Shown: in pieces, positions 36,244 to 48,915 of the stretch
How the letters are laid out: the number at the start of each line of letters is the position of its first letter
Position numbering within the stretch: the first letter of the stretch is position 1
The notes under the pieces: generated by a model
Database searches by the model: none
What the model saw: the letters and a program-made list of their open reading frames with translations, nothing else
What the model was told of the DNA's origin: nothing
Program-made: the position numbers and the translations under genes
Source of the DNA: Bugulina stolonifera
Taxonomy: Eukaryota > Bryozoa > Gymnolaemata > Cheilostomatida > Bugulidae
Assembly: GCA_935421135.1 (NCBI GenBank)
Contig: OW285188.1
Coordinates: 4,020,733 to 4,084,732 of the forward strand
Direction of reading: 5' to 3'
Length of the DNA: 64,000 nucleotides

Positions 36244-37364
36244 ATTAAAAGACTTAGATATAATCATATAATTATATACAACAATATAGGAGCAAGGTAC
36301 AAGCAGATATATACAATTATAAGCACACAAGAATGAGTGTCAGATGTAAGATACGATTTGGCGTACCATCACAATACTTACATGGTTACCTTGAATATAG
36401 ACCTCACTATGTATAAAAACTATATTAGCCTATGATATAATATTATATTGGCAGACGTAGTAGTAACAGTGAAGGTACATGTAGTAGAGTGTAATACAGT
36501 GTGTTAGAGTAAGACACATACTCTACTAATACCAATCAAAGTGATAATTTAGTTTACCAACTACTGTGCATACGTCGTATTGACACAAACGTCACACACT
36601 TTATCACTTATTAACATCCATGTCTTGCTGTGCTATAACTATTGTATCACTAAATAGAGGGGGGCAGTAGTACTGTATGCCCATTCATCAAAACATGGAT
36701 CTAGGAACTAAGACTATTGTATTTTCTGAAACTTGTAATAATTATTATAGATTCATTTACTACAAACAAGAGAGTGAAACCTTTTTCATTCCTATACAGT
36801 AAATTGTCACTCTGTAGTGTGTGGATGGTGCTATTCTCATTTATGGGTTGTATATACACTGTATACGTTGTGTTTTGTGCTAATTACCACTTATTATACA
36901 AATCAGTAACATCAAAGAATAACTGAGGTGTAGCGAAAATATAAACAGACGATGGTTGAAACTAAATATTCTAGAGAAAAGATAACAGTGTGAGCTCATG
37001 TAGACAGTAAATAGGGACTACGAGTGAATAATGTGTTTTGGAGAAAACACTTCCAGAGAATATATTGTGTGAATAGGGAGAGGATGAGACACTCCACCCC
37101 CATTGAAATGGCTATACATGGACATGTACAACAATGGTACTCAGGCTGGTATGAAAAACCTTTAGACTCACAGAATATAGAAGGGCTATTGTGATTGTGG
37201 TTGTGATTGAGGATAAAAGGTTTGTAAACTAAAAGCATTTGTATGTATCTGCAGTTAGCTGCTTTTGTCGTACTGAAACGATGACAGGTCATATGCAGAC
37301 TATTCCACTGATTATGTCTCAACATTTTATCTTATTAATTCAATTCAACCAGAGTGAGTATTAT

Positions 37365-37392
37365 TATTTTTATTATTATTATTATTATTATA
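37365..37392. repeat. (ATT)n microsatellite
   Basis: About nine ATT units immediately upstream of hairpin copy 5. Confidence 0.85.
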
Positions 37393-37410
37393 TCATAAGC
37401 TATACTTAGT

Positions 37411-37460
37411 AGAAGTCGTTCTCTCCCATCTATGCCTGTCTGGGAAGAGAAGACAACTTC
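37411..37460. repeat. Hairpin repeat, copy 5
   Basis: AGAAGTCGTTCTCTCCCA and TGGGAAGAGAAGACAACTTC form the arms. Same family and polarity as the others. Confidence 0.75.
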
Positions 37461-38508
37461 CAAATTGCTCCATAACTATAGCTACGATAACCTTACCACT
37501 CTAGACTGTGTACCTATTGAGATTCTCCACTGATACTTGTAGCATTGTGGTACCACATCACTCAACTAATGATGATAGAGTTGTCTTACCCTCTGCTAGA
37601 GGTAAAGCCACCTGTGTGTATGTACATGTACATGGATATATACAATATAAAACTCAACATGGCAGTCAGCAGAATATAGCGAATGATTAATTTTATTTCT
37701 CATCAAAGACCATATTAGTGATGTTGATGGGCAGGTGGGAGCAGGTGATTGATCTGCCACCATTTGCGTAACCGAAACAGTCGAGTTCATCCTGGTATGT
37801 TTGGAACAGAGATATTTTCCAACATCAGTAGATTATCATCAGTTTATATTATATTGTATATATTATTTATATTGTACTATGAATTACATACACACATGAA
37901 CAGCTACTCATTCTATGACATCACTCTCTCTAATATTATATTTATATTACCATTGGACTGAGATGCATGAGTTTATATTTACATGTAATTGTTTTTATAT
38001 AAAATAATTTCACATGACATGATGAGATAGCTATATAATGTATATATTAATAGTGCACCTTTAAAGGTTTAATATCTACCAGTTATATATGGATGCATGT
38101 AACTTCTGACCTGCAAATTTCCTAAATTTGTTTTCTACATAATTATTATTATTGCAAAAATTGTGCTGTAGTGTCTGTACTCCATGAACACATATGCAAA
38201 ATGTACAGATATTGTATATAATTATATGCAGGATTATGGTGTTATGTAGTATGTGCTACATCACAAAGGCTGGTGATGCAAACTTTCAATGCACCGGTGA
38301 GAAATGTAAAGTTGAACAGGAGTTGTGTTATCCTGTACAAAAGGAGCTTTCTACATTATGGAAATTCCACAATGCAATAAGTTGGGAATTTCCAATACAG
38401 TTTCACTTCTTTATGCACGTGACTGATTGATAGGAAGACTGTCATTCTTCAACTGAACTTCCAAGTAGAAACTGCACAACTTTACACTGTAGACTATAAG
38501 TGACAAAT

Positions 38509-38625
38509 GTAAGTATAAATATACTTCACTCTCTACACATTATTTATAATTAATTTATAAAACTTGTATATCTACAATGTAAATCATCTCAGGCTTTATA
38601 TTTCTCTATTTCTCTCTCCTTTTAG
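38509..38625 (+). other. Probable 5'-UTR intron of the TRIM gene
   Basis: AAAT|GTAAGTAT at 38509 and a pyrimidine-rich tctctctccttttag ending at 38625 bracket a 117-base intron six bases upstream of the ATG at 38632. The transcription start was not located. Confidence 0.65.
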
Positions 38626-38631
38626 ATCAGA

Positions 38632-38783
38632 ATGGCTGGAGTAGTGAATCACACCTGTGCTATTTGTCTAAATGTAGACGGTCTGAGAGACCCAAGAACT
38701 CTGCCTTGTCTCCATGTTTTCTGTTTGGGATGTCTGAAGCATTCTTATGACATGTATAAGATTATAAGATGCTCCTTGTGTAG
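38632..38783 (+). CDS. TRIM exon 1: RING finger
   Basis: It encodes MAGVVNHTCAICLNVDGLRD and the rest of a complete RING: Cys9-x2-Cys12, Cys26-x-His28-x2-Cys31-x2-Cys34, Cys47-x2-Cys50. This is the C3HC4 pattern that coordinates two zincs and recruits the E2. The exon ends AG|GTAAGT in phase 2 and the next exon completes Arg51. The ATG is the first one after the 5'-UTR acceptor, and the spacing from Met to the first Cys is typical for TRIMs. Confidence 0.93.
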
Positions 38784-41700
38784 GTAAGTAAGCATTCAAT
38801 ATTCACCATATTATATAGTAAACTAATATATTTATATTATAACAGTGATTACATTGTATGATATATCTACCAGAGAGAACCACAACATAAATCCAGAGAC
38901 TCTACCATCAGCCACAGAGACAGCTCTAGTGGATCCATCAATACTCTGTGATGTTTGTGCTGATAATGGAGAGAACAAACCAGCAGTAACCTACTGTACT
39001 GATTGCCCTCAGTTATATTGTGTGCAACATCAACTAGTAAGTTATATATAATATATTATAGTAACTAGCAGTTTATATACTTTATACTATCAACTCAACT
39101 GAGTCAGACAAATCTGGGGGAAATTGCTTCAATATTCTAGTTGATTTCCCAACTGAGCATGTAAGATTATTGCTGATCACTGATTGGGTAATAATATACA
39201 GTGAAACTTCAAACTCCAAGAGGCTGCCATAATTGTGTCACGCTGATCCTACAGCTCCAGGGTTCCTATACTCCTGTTACAACAAACAGTTTTGCATCTT
39301 CATTCCTCCAACATCGCTCCTTGTGTTGGGTTTATCGTCAGTGTGGGAGATGTAATACCAATTCCCACTCAGTGGAAATACCCCTTTAGTAAATGATGTG
39401 ATATAATAGGTGAGGAGTGTCATAGGTGGTGATAAGCACAGTAACTAGAGTAGCTGAGTGGGTTAGACTGTGAACAAATAGCTATTCTAGTTGAACATGA
39501 TAGGTTAGATACTCCACCCTTACTACATAGTGGGATAGGTCTAGTGTTCAGACTATATTATATTAGGTCAAAGTATGTGAGATAAAGAACTGATTTTATA
39601 TTATACTGATAACAGTCTGTAGTGTAAACAATTGAAATATTATTATATTATCATACCAAGTGGGTCTCCTGGGCCCTGGCTAGAGATAAGACACTAATTC
39701 TTTCTATCACTCTTACAATGTGTGACTGAAAGATAATCTCTATATTGTGGGTTAAAAGTCAAGCTAAAATCCATGTCAACTCCCATATTCTAGAATCCAG
39801 TAACAGTTTTAGGATGTGATGTTTGCAGCTTGGGCTCTGATTGGACAATTTATCTCCATGGTTACACACTAGCATCTACCTGTATCACCCAGAGCCATAT
39901 TGACATCACCATTTTATACCATTCTGTAGGTCCATGACAACCTACTTGGGAAGCACTGCAGGGTCAACATACAGAAATACAAGCAGCTTGGCAAGAAGCC
40001 AGAAGATAGAATGTGTACCAAGCATACAGATGTAGCCTACATTATGGGGTGTAAGAAATGCTGTGAAGTGATGTGTGTGAAGTGTGTATCTGCAGCTGTT
40101 ACTTGTACTGATGGTTAGTAGATGTAATCTGCATCTATTATTGTACAAATTACACTTGTACCTGCTGCATGTGTATATAGATTATAATTATATCTTGTAT
40201 ACATTAGCAAGTATCTATAAATTGAGAATCTATGAACTCTGGTACAGTTTTGATGGTAAAATGAAGATATAAATTTATTTAAACTATAAATAAATGTTTC
40301 TACTGCAGCAGAAACATTCTAATATACCAGAGAGCTAATGGTGAGTCTCTATGAATTATAGATTAACACAAGTCAATTCTATTCTCTACTCTCCATCTTA
40401 TACTTATAATTTACTCAGGTTTACCACACAAACTACTCACACTAGAGGAGTTGGTTACAGAACTAACAACTATGCATGAACTTGAGGACAGAGATAAGAA
40501 AATGGAGAAACTGTATAAACAGATGGATAAAGTCCTGTGTGACTACAAGATAGAAACCAAGCATCTGGTAGAAGTTCTACATAATCAACGTGACAAGCAG
40601 GTAGATAGTGTTACATAATACGTGTGTTTATATAGTTTTCATGTAAACAAATAATGTTCCTTATTACTAGTTTACAGTTTCCATAATGTCTATGAGTCCA
40701 GTTTCTATTCTACCATCATTTACATGTACATTTAGAAGTTGTTGATAGATATGAGTTGTCCGCTTCCAGCGACAAAGTGGACACAACTCTCAAGTATATA
40801 CCCTGTCTACATGATTGTATAAATACGATCTGTAGGTCAACTTGTATTATTTATGATGAACTTGCCAGTTGTGGGTTTTGATTGTTTCAACTCTACCTGC
40901 ATGTCTACTTTTGTACACGAATAGCTTGAAGCAGTGAGACTAAAATATGAAGGGCTGGAGAAGGAGTTTTTAGAGAGCAGAGAAAAGACAGAATCAGACA
41001 TGTTGGAATTCTTTGAGGAGGTGGTTGGAGTGAAGTGGTTAGACCTTTCTGAAGATAAGATGAGGATTGAGACAAGACTGAAGGATAGTCATCAGGTACA
41101 TTTATATAGTTTATTTCTATAAGGGGACGTAGTCAAGTACTCCCTTATAACAGTATATAATATACATAGAACTTAGTCTATACTATCATTACAGGTGGAC
41201 ATAGTCAAGGACTCCCTTATAACAGTATATAATATACATAGAACTTAGTCTATACTATCACTACAGGTGGACATAGTCAAGAACTCCCTTATAACAGTAT
41301 ATAATATACATAGAACTTAGTCTATACTATCACTACAGGTGGACATGGTCAAGGACTCCCTTATAACAGTATATAATATACATAGAACTTAGTCTATACT
41401 ATTATTGCAGGTGGACATAGTCAAGGACTATTCTCAGATAAAGACGGAAATACAGAGAATCGTATCAGAAGATCTGCCCAAGCTGGAGATATATAATATG
41501 GTATCTCTAGAGGTCAAAGGTTAGACTTACTATTATTATATAATATAAATAGAGTAAAGTACTGACTAGTGTGTGTAGAGGTTGTGTCTAGTTCTACTGT
41601 ATTGAAAGGATGGAGTAGAGTACTTAGAGTATAATATAACACAGAGATTGTGTATTATACATATTATTATACTAGTATTATATACAGTAATACAGTGTAT

Positions 41701-43216
41701 ATGTTATACATTAGTATAGTGTTGTGTACTACAACAGTATATTATACTATTATGTACTATTAATATAGTCATAACGTGATATACAAAGGTGAACTCCTGG
41801 AGGGGGGTATATACTTGTACAATACATGGTATGTAGACTACCCATAGACTATATCTTAGAACGCAGTCTAACATGTATATTACATCATACTATATATTCT
41901 ACTAAGTTGTACCATCTATATTTGTATTGATGGTGTTTATTTACAGAAGAGAAAAGAGATGTGGAAGTTGAAGTTATTCCTCTTGGAAATGGAAAGTTTA
42001 GTCTAGAGACTGGACTAATCATAACACCACCACCTAAGTCTATGTCTTTATTACACACTGTTGGGGTTTCTAATAGCTGTCCCTCTGTATGTCAGCACAA
42101 GGGTGTGACTTATGTAGGACTGTATAGTGGTGTAGTAGATATAGTAGAGGATACCAGTCAGAGTAGTAGACAATTCCTTTCCCTCGGTAGTGGTGTGAGT
42201 TATATCACAGTACATGATGATAGATTATATACATTAGTATACAGTAAGGAGACATTTACTATGTATGTACATAAACTAACAGGTGAACCAGTCACTAACT
42301 GGACTGTCAGTAATACTGATACTTTTTACTGGAACCAGTTCACAATCATCAACAATTCCATTATTATTCCTCACAGAAAGGATAGACAGCTCATAATTTA
42401 CTCTCTGACTGGGAAGGTAGTTAAACATCTACCTTGTCCTCTACTTATTGGTAGTTGTACACTTATCTGTGCTGTAGACACACATTCAGTTATAGTATCT
42501 GACAGGTACTCTTCTAGTGTGGCTAGGGTAGACATATCTACAGGTGGTGTTATGTGGACATCTAAACATGTGACTTACCCACAAGGTATGACATGTTACA
42601 GAGGAGAGTATGTTCTGGTATTTAAACGCAGCAACACAACCACAATCTACATATTAAATGTGAAGACAGGTTAGTTAGTATAATAATAGTATGTAGTGTT
42701 GAGTAGATACAACTGTTCCATTTTATTCACTTTGATATATGATAGTCAGCTGTTGGTTATAGTATATAATATTATACATTGTAGGTTGTGTTAGTGTAAT
42801 AATGTAGTATTATGTTAGTATTTATTATGTATATAATTAGTGTCACTACATATACATGTATATGTAATATACATGTATATACTCTACCATACAGTATAAT
42901 AATATTCTACATTTATATTCCACATTCATAACACAATCATATACAATGTATTATATAACATGTATTTATACCTATTATATTATACAATAATATCATATTA
43001 TATTGTACATCACTTTCATATTGTTATATCCAGTTATCTCCCCTGTAATATTATTATATACTGTATTGTTTATATATTTCAGGTGAATTAGTTCATCAGA
43101 TAACAGATCCTACTGTGAGAGGGTCATTTCGTGTATTTGACCTCCATATATCTGGTGATACACTCATAGTACCTAGATTGGATGAGGAGAAGGTACTATT
43201 CTACCAGCTATGCTGA
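38632..43216 (+). CDS. TRIM-type RING/B-box protein with propeller-like C-terminus, 605 aa, complete
   Basis: Coding exons: 38632-38783, 38874-39036, 39930-40113, 40419-40600, 40925-41095, 41411-41519, 41947-42669 and 43083-43216 (TGA). All eight have consensus splice sites and phases add up to 1818 bases. Domains: C3HC4 RING (Cys9 to Cys50), B-box-like zinc sites (76-107 and 134-164), helical coiled-coil region (about 168-320) and a roughly 280-residue C-terminus with repeating beta-strand blocks, like an NHL/WD-type propeller. By family it should be a ubiquitin E3 ligase with the propeller binding the substrate or RNA. A noncoding 5' exon ending at 38508 (donor GTAAGT) joined to 38626 (tccttttag acceptor) is likely. 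Which TRIM subgroup it belongs to is not clear; TRIM2/3/56-like architectures are closest. Confidence 0.9.
38874..40113 (+). CDS. TRIM exons 2-3: two B-box-like zinc-binding segments
   Basis: Exon 38874-39036 carries Cys76-x2-Cys79, Cys92, Cys95, Cys100 and His103 (CDVCADN, YCTDCPQLYCVQHQ), completed by His107 in exon 39930-40113. That exon then carries a second cluster: MCTKHTDVAYIMGCKKCCEV with Cys154, Cys157 and Cys164. The layout is B-box 1 followed by B-box 2, usual between RING and coiled coil. The 893-base intron between them holds no other feature I can support. Confidence 0.88.
40419..41519 (+). CDS. TRIM exons 4-6: coiled-coil region
   Basis: Exons 40419-40600, 40925-41095 and 41411-41519. 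Heptad-like, charge-rich helices such as LEELVTELTTMHELEDRDKK and RLKYEGLEKEFLESREKTES form the dimerising coiled coil. Exon 6 begins VDIVKDYSQIKTEIQRI. Upstream of exon 6 its acceptor and first bases are repeated in a 72-bp tandem array (41123-41410), described separately. Confidence 0.88.
41123..41410 (+). repeat. 72-bp tandem repeat carrying copies of the exon 6 acceptor
   Basis: Four exact-spacing units start at 41123, 41195, 41267 and 41339, and the true exon starts at 41411. Three units keep an intact acceptor (TACAG|GTGGACAT) and the first 18 bases of the exon (GTGGACATAGTCAAGGACT), then diverge to intron-like sequence and reach an in-frame TAG after 17 codons. The most 5' unit has lost its AG dinucleotide. 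The arrangement is a tandem duplication across an intron/exon border. Confidence 0.95.
41947..43216 (+). CDS. TRIM exons 7-8: propeller-like substrate-binding region
   Basis: Exon 41947-42669 and exon 43083-43216. Repeating blocks of about 40 residues have the strand-turn-strand look of beta-propeller blades: GVTYVGLYSGVVDIVED, GVSYITVHDDRLYTLVY, VMWTSKHVTYPQGMTCY, GDTLIVPRLDEEKVLFYQLC. I count about six weak blades, but they are too diverged to name as NHL or WD40 without a profile search. The protein ends at TGA 43214-43216. Confidence 0.85.
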
Positions 43217-46200
43217 GAGGTAACCAGAGAGAGACTCTCTATAGCTACAACATACACTGCTGCTGATTGGTTACTTTCAGACTCAACAAGCTGAATTTTG
43301 ACCCCACCTCACAGTCAAGTGTGCCTCATGGTATAATAATATATTATAGTATAGTAGCCCTCCCCATTGTAGTCAGCTGCCAATGCTATAGTGGCTGGTC
43401 TGGACAAAACATATGCTGTAGATAGAGACAGCATTGTTAGGTAACAGTTATATTGTATTCAAAGACTGTTTGTTGTGTCATTGTACACTATTTGGTTGGT
43501 TTGCTGACTAGATTTATATTCATGTACCACTTACTGGTCTCATAATTCCTACTATTATGTAATTCATTGCTGTATATTATACTGGTAATATAATTATTTT
43601 ATACATACATATTATACTATACAATATTATACATGTGAAGTGCAGTGTATAATGGTATTTTATTTTGCAAGCTACATGATTGTACAGTATGACTATTTGT
43701 ATGTTGATATCCTATAATTACATAATGTTGTATTGGCTTGTTCCATGTAGTGACACTTGTCAAGGTGTGTTCATCAAGTTATACATTCTGTTGTTTGACT
43801 TTCTGGCCAGATGCCAATTTAGACTCTGGTTATATATAATAGAGCTGACAACTAAACATAGTGCTATAATGAGCAGAGCTACCATCATGTATACAATACT
43901 TTTACCAGCCAATGATACAGAGTTACTACATGGAATATAGACCTAATTAATTTACATACATCATTGCTACCCTATACACTATTTACTATGTTCTATTACA
44001 ATATGTTATGTTTATATCAGGTGATTTTTATAACAAAATACAATTATATAGACACCTTATATGGATTTATTGTCATTTGAAACAAACGGTGCACATAAAT
44101 TTCAACATGGAATGATACTATTCTCCATTTCTATACAGATGTAAACACATGTATGTTCGAATGTAGCCTGTGGTCCCAAACATCTGATATGTCTTGTATT
44201 TTTGTTTGTAATTGTCTGCTAACAGTCAATCATTAACACACTTACCTCATTGGCTAGTTGAAACCCAGGCTAGTACTGGCAGGGATCACCATTAGCAGAT
44301 AAATCCAATATTATTGTTGAGTCAGTTGTTGGCTCAAGTTTTCAATTTACTCATGAGATGTAACTATACGACCCTATAATGGTTGTGACCTTTAGTGGAT
44401 CTACAGCTACATACATGTAGTTCATCAGTTGTAATTTCATGGATAGCCTAATGCAAGGAAACACAACTCCTCATGGAGTCACTGTAACACACGAGCGAAA
44501 CAATCAAATACTGTAGTGAGACTTGCTTTGCAGACCATGCTTGCAGGGCTTTAGCCTTTATGGACAATGTGCAAATTTCTACATGTAGCAAGTGAAGCTG
44601 GCGAATATTGCAGTGAGACAGACTTGTTACATATAAAAGAGGCAGTTTTCTTGAACAGTGCAGTTAATCTTATATTTAGCTAGGATACTTTTATTCAATA
44701 CACTACTTCTACAAGTCATGTACATAAGCTACCATACAACTGAGGAATTGATCAAGGTGCAACTATAGGATAACAGCACACCCAGTACCTACTTAGGGTG
44801 GTAACTAGGTAGCCTACTGGGCAACAGAGCTAGCATGCACCACCTACATTGCTAGCAGGTGGCGATAATCATGCATACAGAGCTATCGTCTCTCTCCTGC
44901 AAGCCAGTAGTGACTGTGAAGGCTCAGCCCTGGCCAGTGGTGCACAGATATTACAATATTCTATTTTTGCCCATTAACGACTGCCTCGAAAACTTTCGAC
45001 TGGCCAAAAGGTACGAGATTTCTTCAAAAAACTGGACACCCTCTTCAAAAATCTATATATCTACACTCTATGAAAATATTTATAGCTAGACCTATTCAAC
45101 ACTTATCAATCCACATTTTTGACTGCACGCTATTCTCATCACCATTTCTACAGCCAATCATTGATGTCCATAGGTAGGAACCCAGGCTAATGGTAGCATA
45201 AATAACAATGAGCATACAAATCCGATATTATCATTATAAACTCCAATTGTGGAGTTGTCCAATTATTACATCATACAATATATAATCATATTATGTAGAC
45301 ACTGTATGTAGATGTACATTGTACATTGTATATTGATCTGAGACAGTTCAAGCTTTCACACTATTTATGAGATGTAGCTTATCCTACGGCTGTGACCTTT
45401 GTTGGATCTAAGGCTACAGACTTCATCCATTGTAATTACTTTTGTGTAATAATTATAGTAATGACAGATAGTGGGTCTCATAGCACAGTCTACCACTACC
45501 AATCCAGAGTGTAGCCTGGGCCCACATATTAACCTCTACCCGAACCAGTATATATACTGTCACCCACCTCTAACTAATAATTACATAATGTCAGAAAAAT
45601 TTGCAAACCATAAATTCCATGTGAACATAGAACAGTGTCCAGAGACATTGGGAGCAAAGAACAGGTAGAAAACTCAGAGACATGTGGTGACAACTTCCTC
45701 CACACTATGACTTTGTAAGTTAAGTCTACGTAGAGAGAAGACAACTTTCTAATATTACAATAGAATCTCCTTTTTGGATAAGGTGATGATATTTTATATA
45801 TAATAGAAGAAGTACAGTATTCCTTACATGATACTGAGAATGGCTAATGGTAGCGTGTCTGATTCACATATCTGTTGCTCCGTGTTGGTTATCTAGTGAG
45901 CCAGCAATCAGTAGTTCTCTTTCAATTCACTTTAATGGATTTTACAATATACATGTAAAAGTGAACTTATTTATTTATTGACTCACACTGCATTTAGCTG
46001 CAAAGAACTTTACCAATGTGCCATATTGTACCATTGTGTCAGTGTGTACGGACTAACTTTATCTATGCATACTGATAATTTTGATGGTAGACACTAGTGT
46101 CATGTTGTAGGTTAAAAGGTGGAGGTAGAGTTACTCACCCTTGTAAGTGATGAAAGTTTGTACATGTTTAATTAAATTGTATCATATTACATGTACACAA

Positions 46201-46380
46201 CGTCAGGTTATACTCATAATAGTCATTGTAAGATTGTTGGATCAAGTACCTAAAGTATTTATCTGGAAGAGTTGAACATCAATCAAAATAATTGGGAATT
46301 TCAGAGATAATAAATAATAATAAGAGCAGATAACTAGCAAAACACACATTTCTATTAATTTTTGGTGTAATTTGCTATTT
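43217..46380. other. Intergenic with diverged 1-kb-spaced duplication
   Basis: No supported gene. Segments about 44264-44440 and 45175-45440 are diverged copies sharing blocks such as CCCAGGCTA, GAGATGTA, TGTGACCTTT and TGGATCTA, so the region was duplicated long ago. A half copy of the hairpin repeat (GAGAAGACAACTTT) is at about 45732. Confidence 0.55.
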
Positions 46381-46660
46381 CATTGAAAATTATGTTATCC
46401 CCTCTCTCTTTATAGAATAAACAAAGAGAGGACAACATCACGATTTGTGGTTGGGGTGACACCATATAAAACATTATTGGAATGAAGAAGGCAACTTCTC
46501 CGTCTGGAATTTTACTAAACAATTCTGGCCATGTTAACACGATGTAAAATCTCAACTTGGAGACATGGGTATACACACAGTGTAAGCAGTGTAACCTCTG
46601 TACAGCCCTGGTATAATGGAGTAAGCTGAAGGAGAAACTAATGCGATCCTGTATCATTAT
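46258..46660. repeat. Dispersed repeat unit containing hairpin copy 6
   Basis: The block TATTTATCTGGAAGAGTTGA, then a stretch with GAGCAGATAACTAGC, then a hairpin (46393-46437, TTATCCCCTCTCTCTT / AAGAGAGGACAACAT), then TCTGGCCATGTT. Related blocks in the same order recur at 49598, 50400-50600, 50745-50930 and 51770-51860, so the hairpin seems to be part of a longer interspersed repeat. Confidence 0.65.
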
Positions 46661-47178
46661 TGTACTTTAAATCTGCTCATTTCTCTATTTAGACCAAGTA
46701 TCAGTATCAGCCTGAACCCATTGGAGGACCATTCAGCATAACATGCATGTACCTCCTGGATAGAGTCAAGCTAGGTGTTGTTCAGTGTAAATGTTACTTA
46801 GTTATCTAATATAAAGACTACTGTATGTTATTATTACTCTCGCGCTACAAGCTCCTGGGCTATATCAGTACTCAGCTTCACCAAATCTACTTCCAGCTAT
46901 CTTTGCCAGATGTTGGAAATTTCCTCAATCTAGAGTTGTGAGCAGTGCTTTTTTGTAAGATCAGTTGAGGGGGCTCCCTGCCTATTTCAGGTTCCCTCCC
47001 GCTCTCACCTTCACACATGCTACATAGCACTACTGCATCCGCTTGACATTATATCTGGGAAAATGTTTTGCAGAATATATAGCAAGGTGGCCGTAATGTG
47101 AGGGGTGCTTTGTGTGCAGTTGGCTCAGACCATATCTACTGCTCCCTGGCAAAGCTTCCTTTCTTAAGGTTACTGAGC

Positions 47179-47285
47179 TGGTGTAGCGGTAGTAGGGTCT
47201 GCTCACTGTGCTAGGTTCAATCCCAGTGAGGAACTGGTGTTTTAATGGATGTCAAACAAGTCTCTGATTGCTCAAAAAAACAAAT
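47179..47285 (+). repeat. tRNA-derived SINE
   Basis: An A-box-like TAGCGGTAGTAGGG and a B-box GGTTCAATCCC about 30 bases apart form the tRNA head. The tail reads GAACTGGTGTTTTAATGGAT, then CAAGTCTCTGATTGCTCAA and an A-run. The head and the tail match the inverted pair at 3815-4022. It is not a functional tRNA: the acceptor stem and CCA end cannot be drawn. Confidence 0.75.
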
Positions 47286-47689
47286 TCCTTGCATGCAAAT
47301 CATCCTATACATACATGTATGTCTAAGTGATTAGAGATGTATATTTGATATACATTGTACATGTACCAGGTAACATGTGTGTTTCTAATAGGATGCATCA
47401 TGCATGATGCCTGGCTATGGTTACTTTTCAAACTTTTACTTTTAGAATGGCAATTTGTTGAGGGGGCTCCCGGTAGCCCTTACAATACAATATCACATAC
47501 ACCTACATTTACCTGGAGTAGTTTTGATATAGCCAGAACCTACATGTATTTACCACTTACCTGTGTAATGTTTTGGTGTGTAAGGTTACCTACGAGTGCC
47601 GATGTAGGCACGGGTACAGGAAGCGCTTGGTAGTGGGCTGCCAAGGTAACTTCCACACATTACATAAAGAGTGAACAGTTAGTTAAGCT

Positions 47690-48235
47690 CTTGTGATTAT
47701 TAATAAAAATGTAGGCCGGGGCTGAGGCTCATAGAAGAGTTCAGGGTCGACGTATGTCTGGTGGTTTATACTCCAAAGGAGTGTAGAAAAAGATAACGCT
47801 GATCTAAGGGCTTAGACCCGACGCTAGATTCATGAAGAATCCGGGATCGGCTAAAGTCCAATGATGTAGAACTCACAAGGAGTGTAGAAAGAGTGCTTAA
47901 ACGAGTGTGAGGACAAGCTCGGGTGCTGAGGTCTAAAAGACCAGGACTGGAGCTGCCTGCCTGCAAGAGTAAGACTCTGTAGGTTGAGCTAGGAGATGTT
48001 GCTTTATTAGAGCGCAATCAACAACTGAGTTGTACAGCAAAATGCGTGAGCTTTTATACATAAGATACTTCCTGAAAATGGTACGATAAGGTATCGGCCG
48101 GTACGATAAGGCATCGTACCGGAAATTGCATAACAATATAGCGTAGTTCCCCCCGAGGTCAGCCATTGAAAAAGGTCGGCCCTGCACCAAAAAGTGCTTA
48201 CAATATGCCAAAATGGATATCATATAATTATGGTT
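47690..48235 (-). mobile_element. LTR-like repeat, second family
   Basis: On the minus strand it shows a TATA box (TGTATAAAAGCTC, about 48052-48064), a poly(A) signal CTCTAATAAAGCAACATC about 60 bases later, and a long GC-richer 3' part. The layout is the same as copies A and B, the sequence different, though both share GGTCGGCC-like words. Short open frames here are LTR sequence, not genes. Confidence 0.6.
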
Positions 48236-48239
48236 GTTT

Positions 48240-48620
48240 GCTATACTGAGAAAGAGTATGTTCCGACCTAGCAGGAAGCTCGGGAAGCAAGGTCAAAGAC
48301 CTTGACGACTGGAGCGACCAATACTACGGAGTGAAGACTCTGTGTAAGTCGTATAGATGTGTCTTTATTGAGATCCAAGCATCAACTGAGACAATGAACA
48401 TGAAAACATGTGCTTTATATAGTATCAGGAAGTTCCGGTAAAAAGGCCGACTTAGTGTCGTCCGGAAATTGCGCAACAAGATGGTGGCCGAGAGCCTGAT
48501 GGCCGACCTAAAACATGTCGGGTACAACAAAAGATGCTTAGAACCATCCAATTCATGTACAAAATGAATATCAAGTAGTTCTGAGAGGTTGGCCCTCTTT
48601 ACATGGGTATAAAAAGGACA
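48240..48620 (-). mobile_element. LTR-like repeat, copy B
   Basis: Homologous to 35735-36243: both share TGTC/TGCC then TTTTATACCCATGTA, CAACCTCTCAGAA, ATTCATTTTGTACATGAATT, a TATA box (CTATATAAAGCAC), and CAATAAAGACACATCTATAC. It abuts the second-family LTR at 47690-48235 in the same orientation, suggesting nested or successive insertion. No internal retrotransposon genes are present. Confidence 0.65.
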
Positions 48621-48915
48621 TAATTGCTCAGTAATGCACATTATAAGTATATAAGTGACAATTTACTACGCAGACAATTTAACACAAGCAGATTAATGCA
48701 ATGAATGTTGATAAAAAATGTAATGTAGTCGGGAGGCTGAGTTCGAGTCACATTTTACCATTACAACAGTACCATTGCTATAAATCAGAGATAATATAGT
48801 TCGCAATGTTGTTTCATCATAACACAAATCTGTTCAACCTGGAGCCAACTTGCAGTTCTACAATATTTTCAACATGTGCATGTAATGTATATTATGCTAA
48901 AGACTGATGATCTTC

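Noticed and set aside
47179..47260. Possible functional tRNA gene
   Set aside because: tRNA-like A and B boxes but no full cloverleaf; shared tail with the SINE at 3926-4022 shows it is a SINE.
47766..48223. Two minus-strand frames of 83 and 96 codons
   Set aside because: They cover the TATA and poly(A) signals of an LTR-like repeat and overlap one another; not genes.
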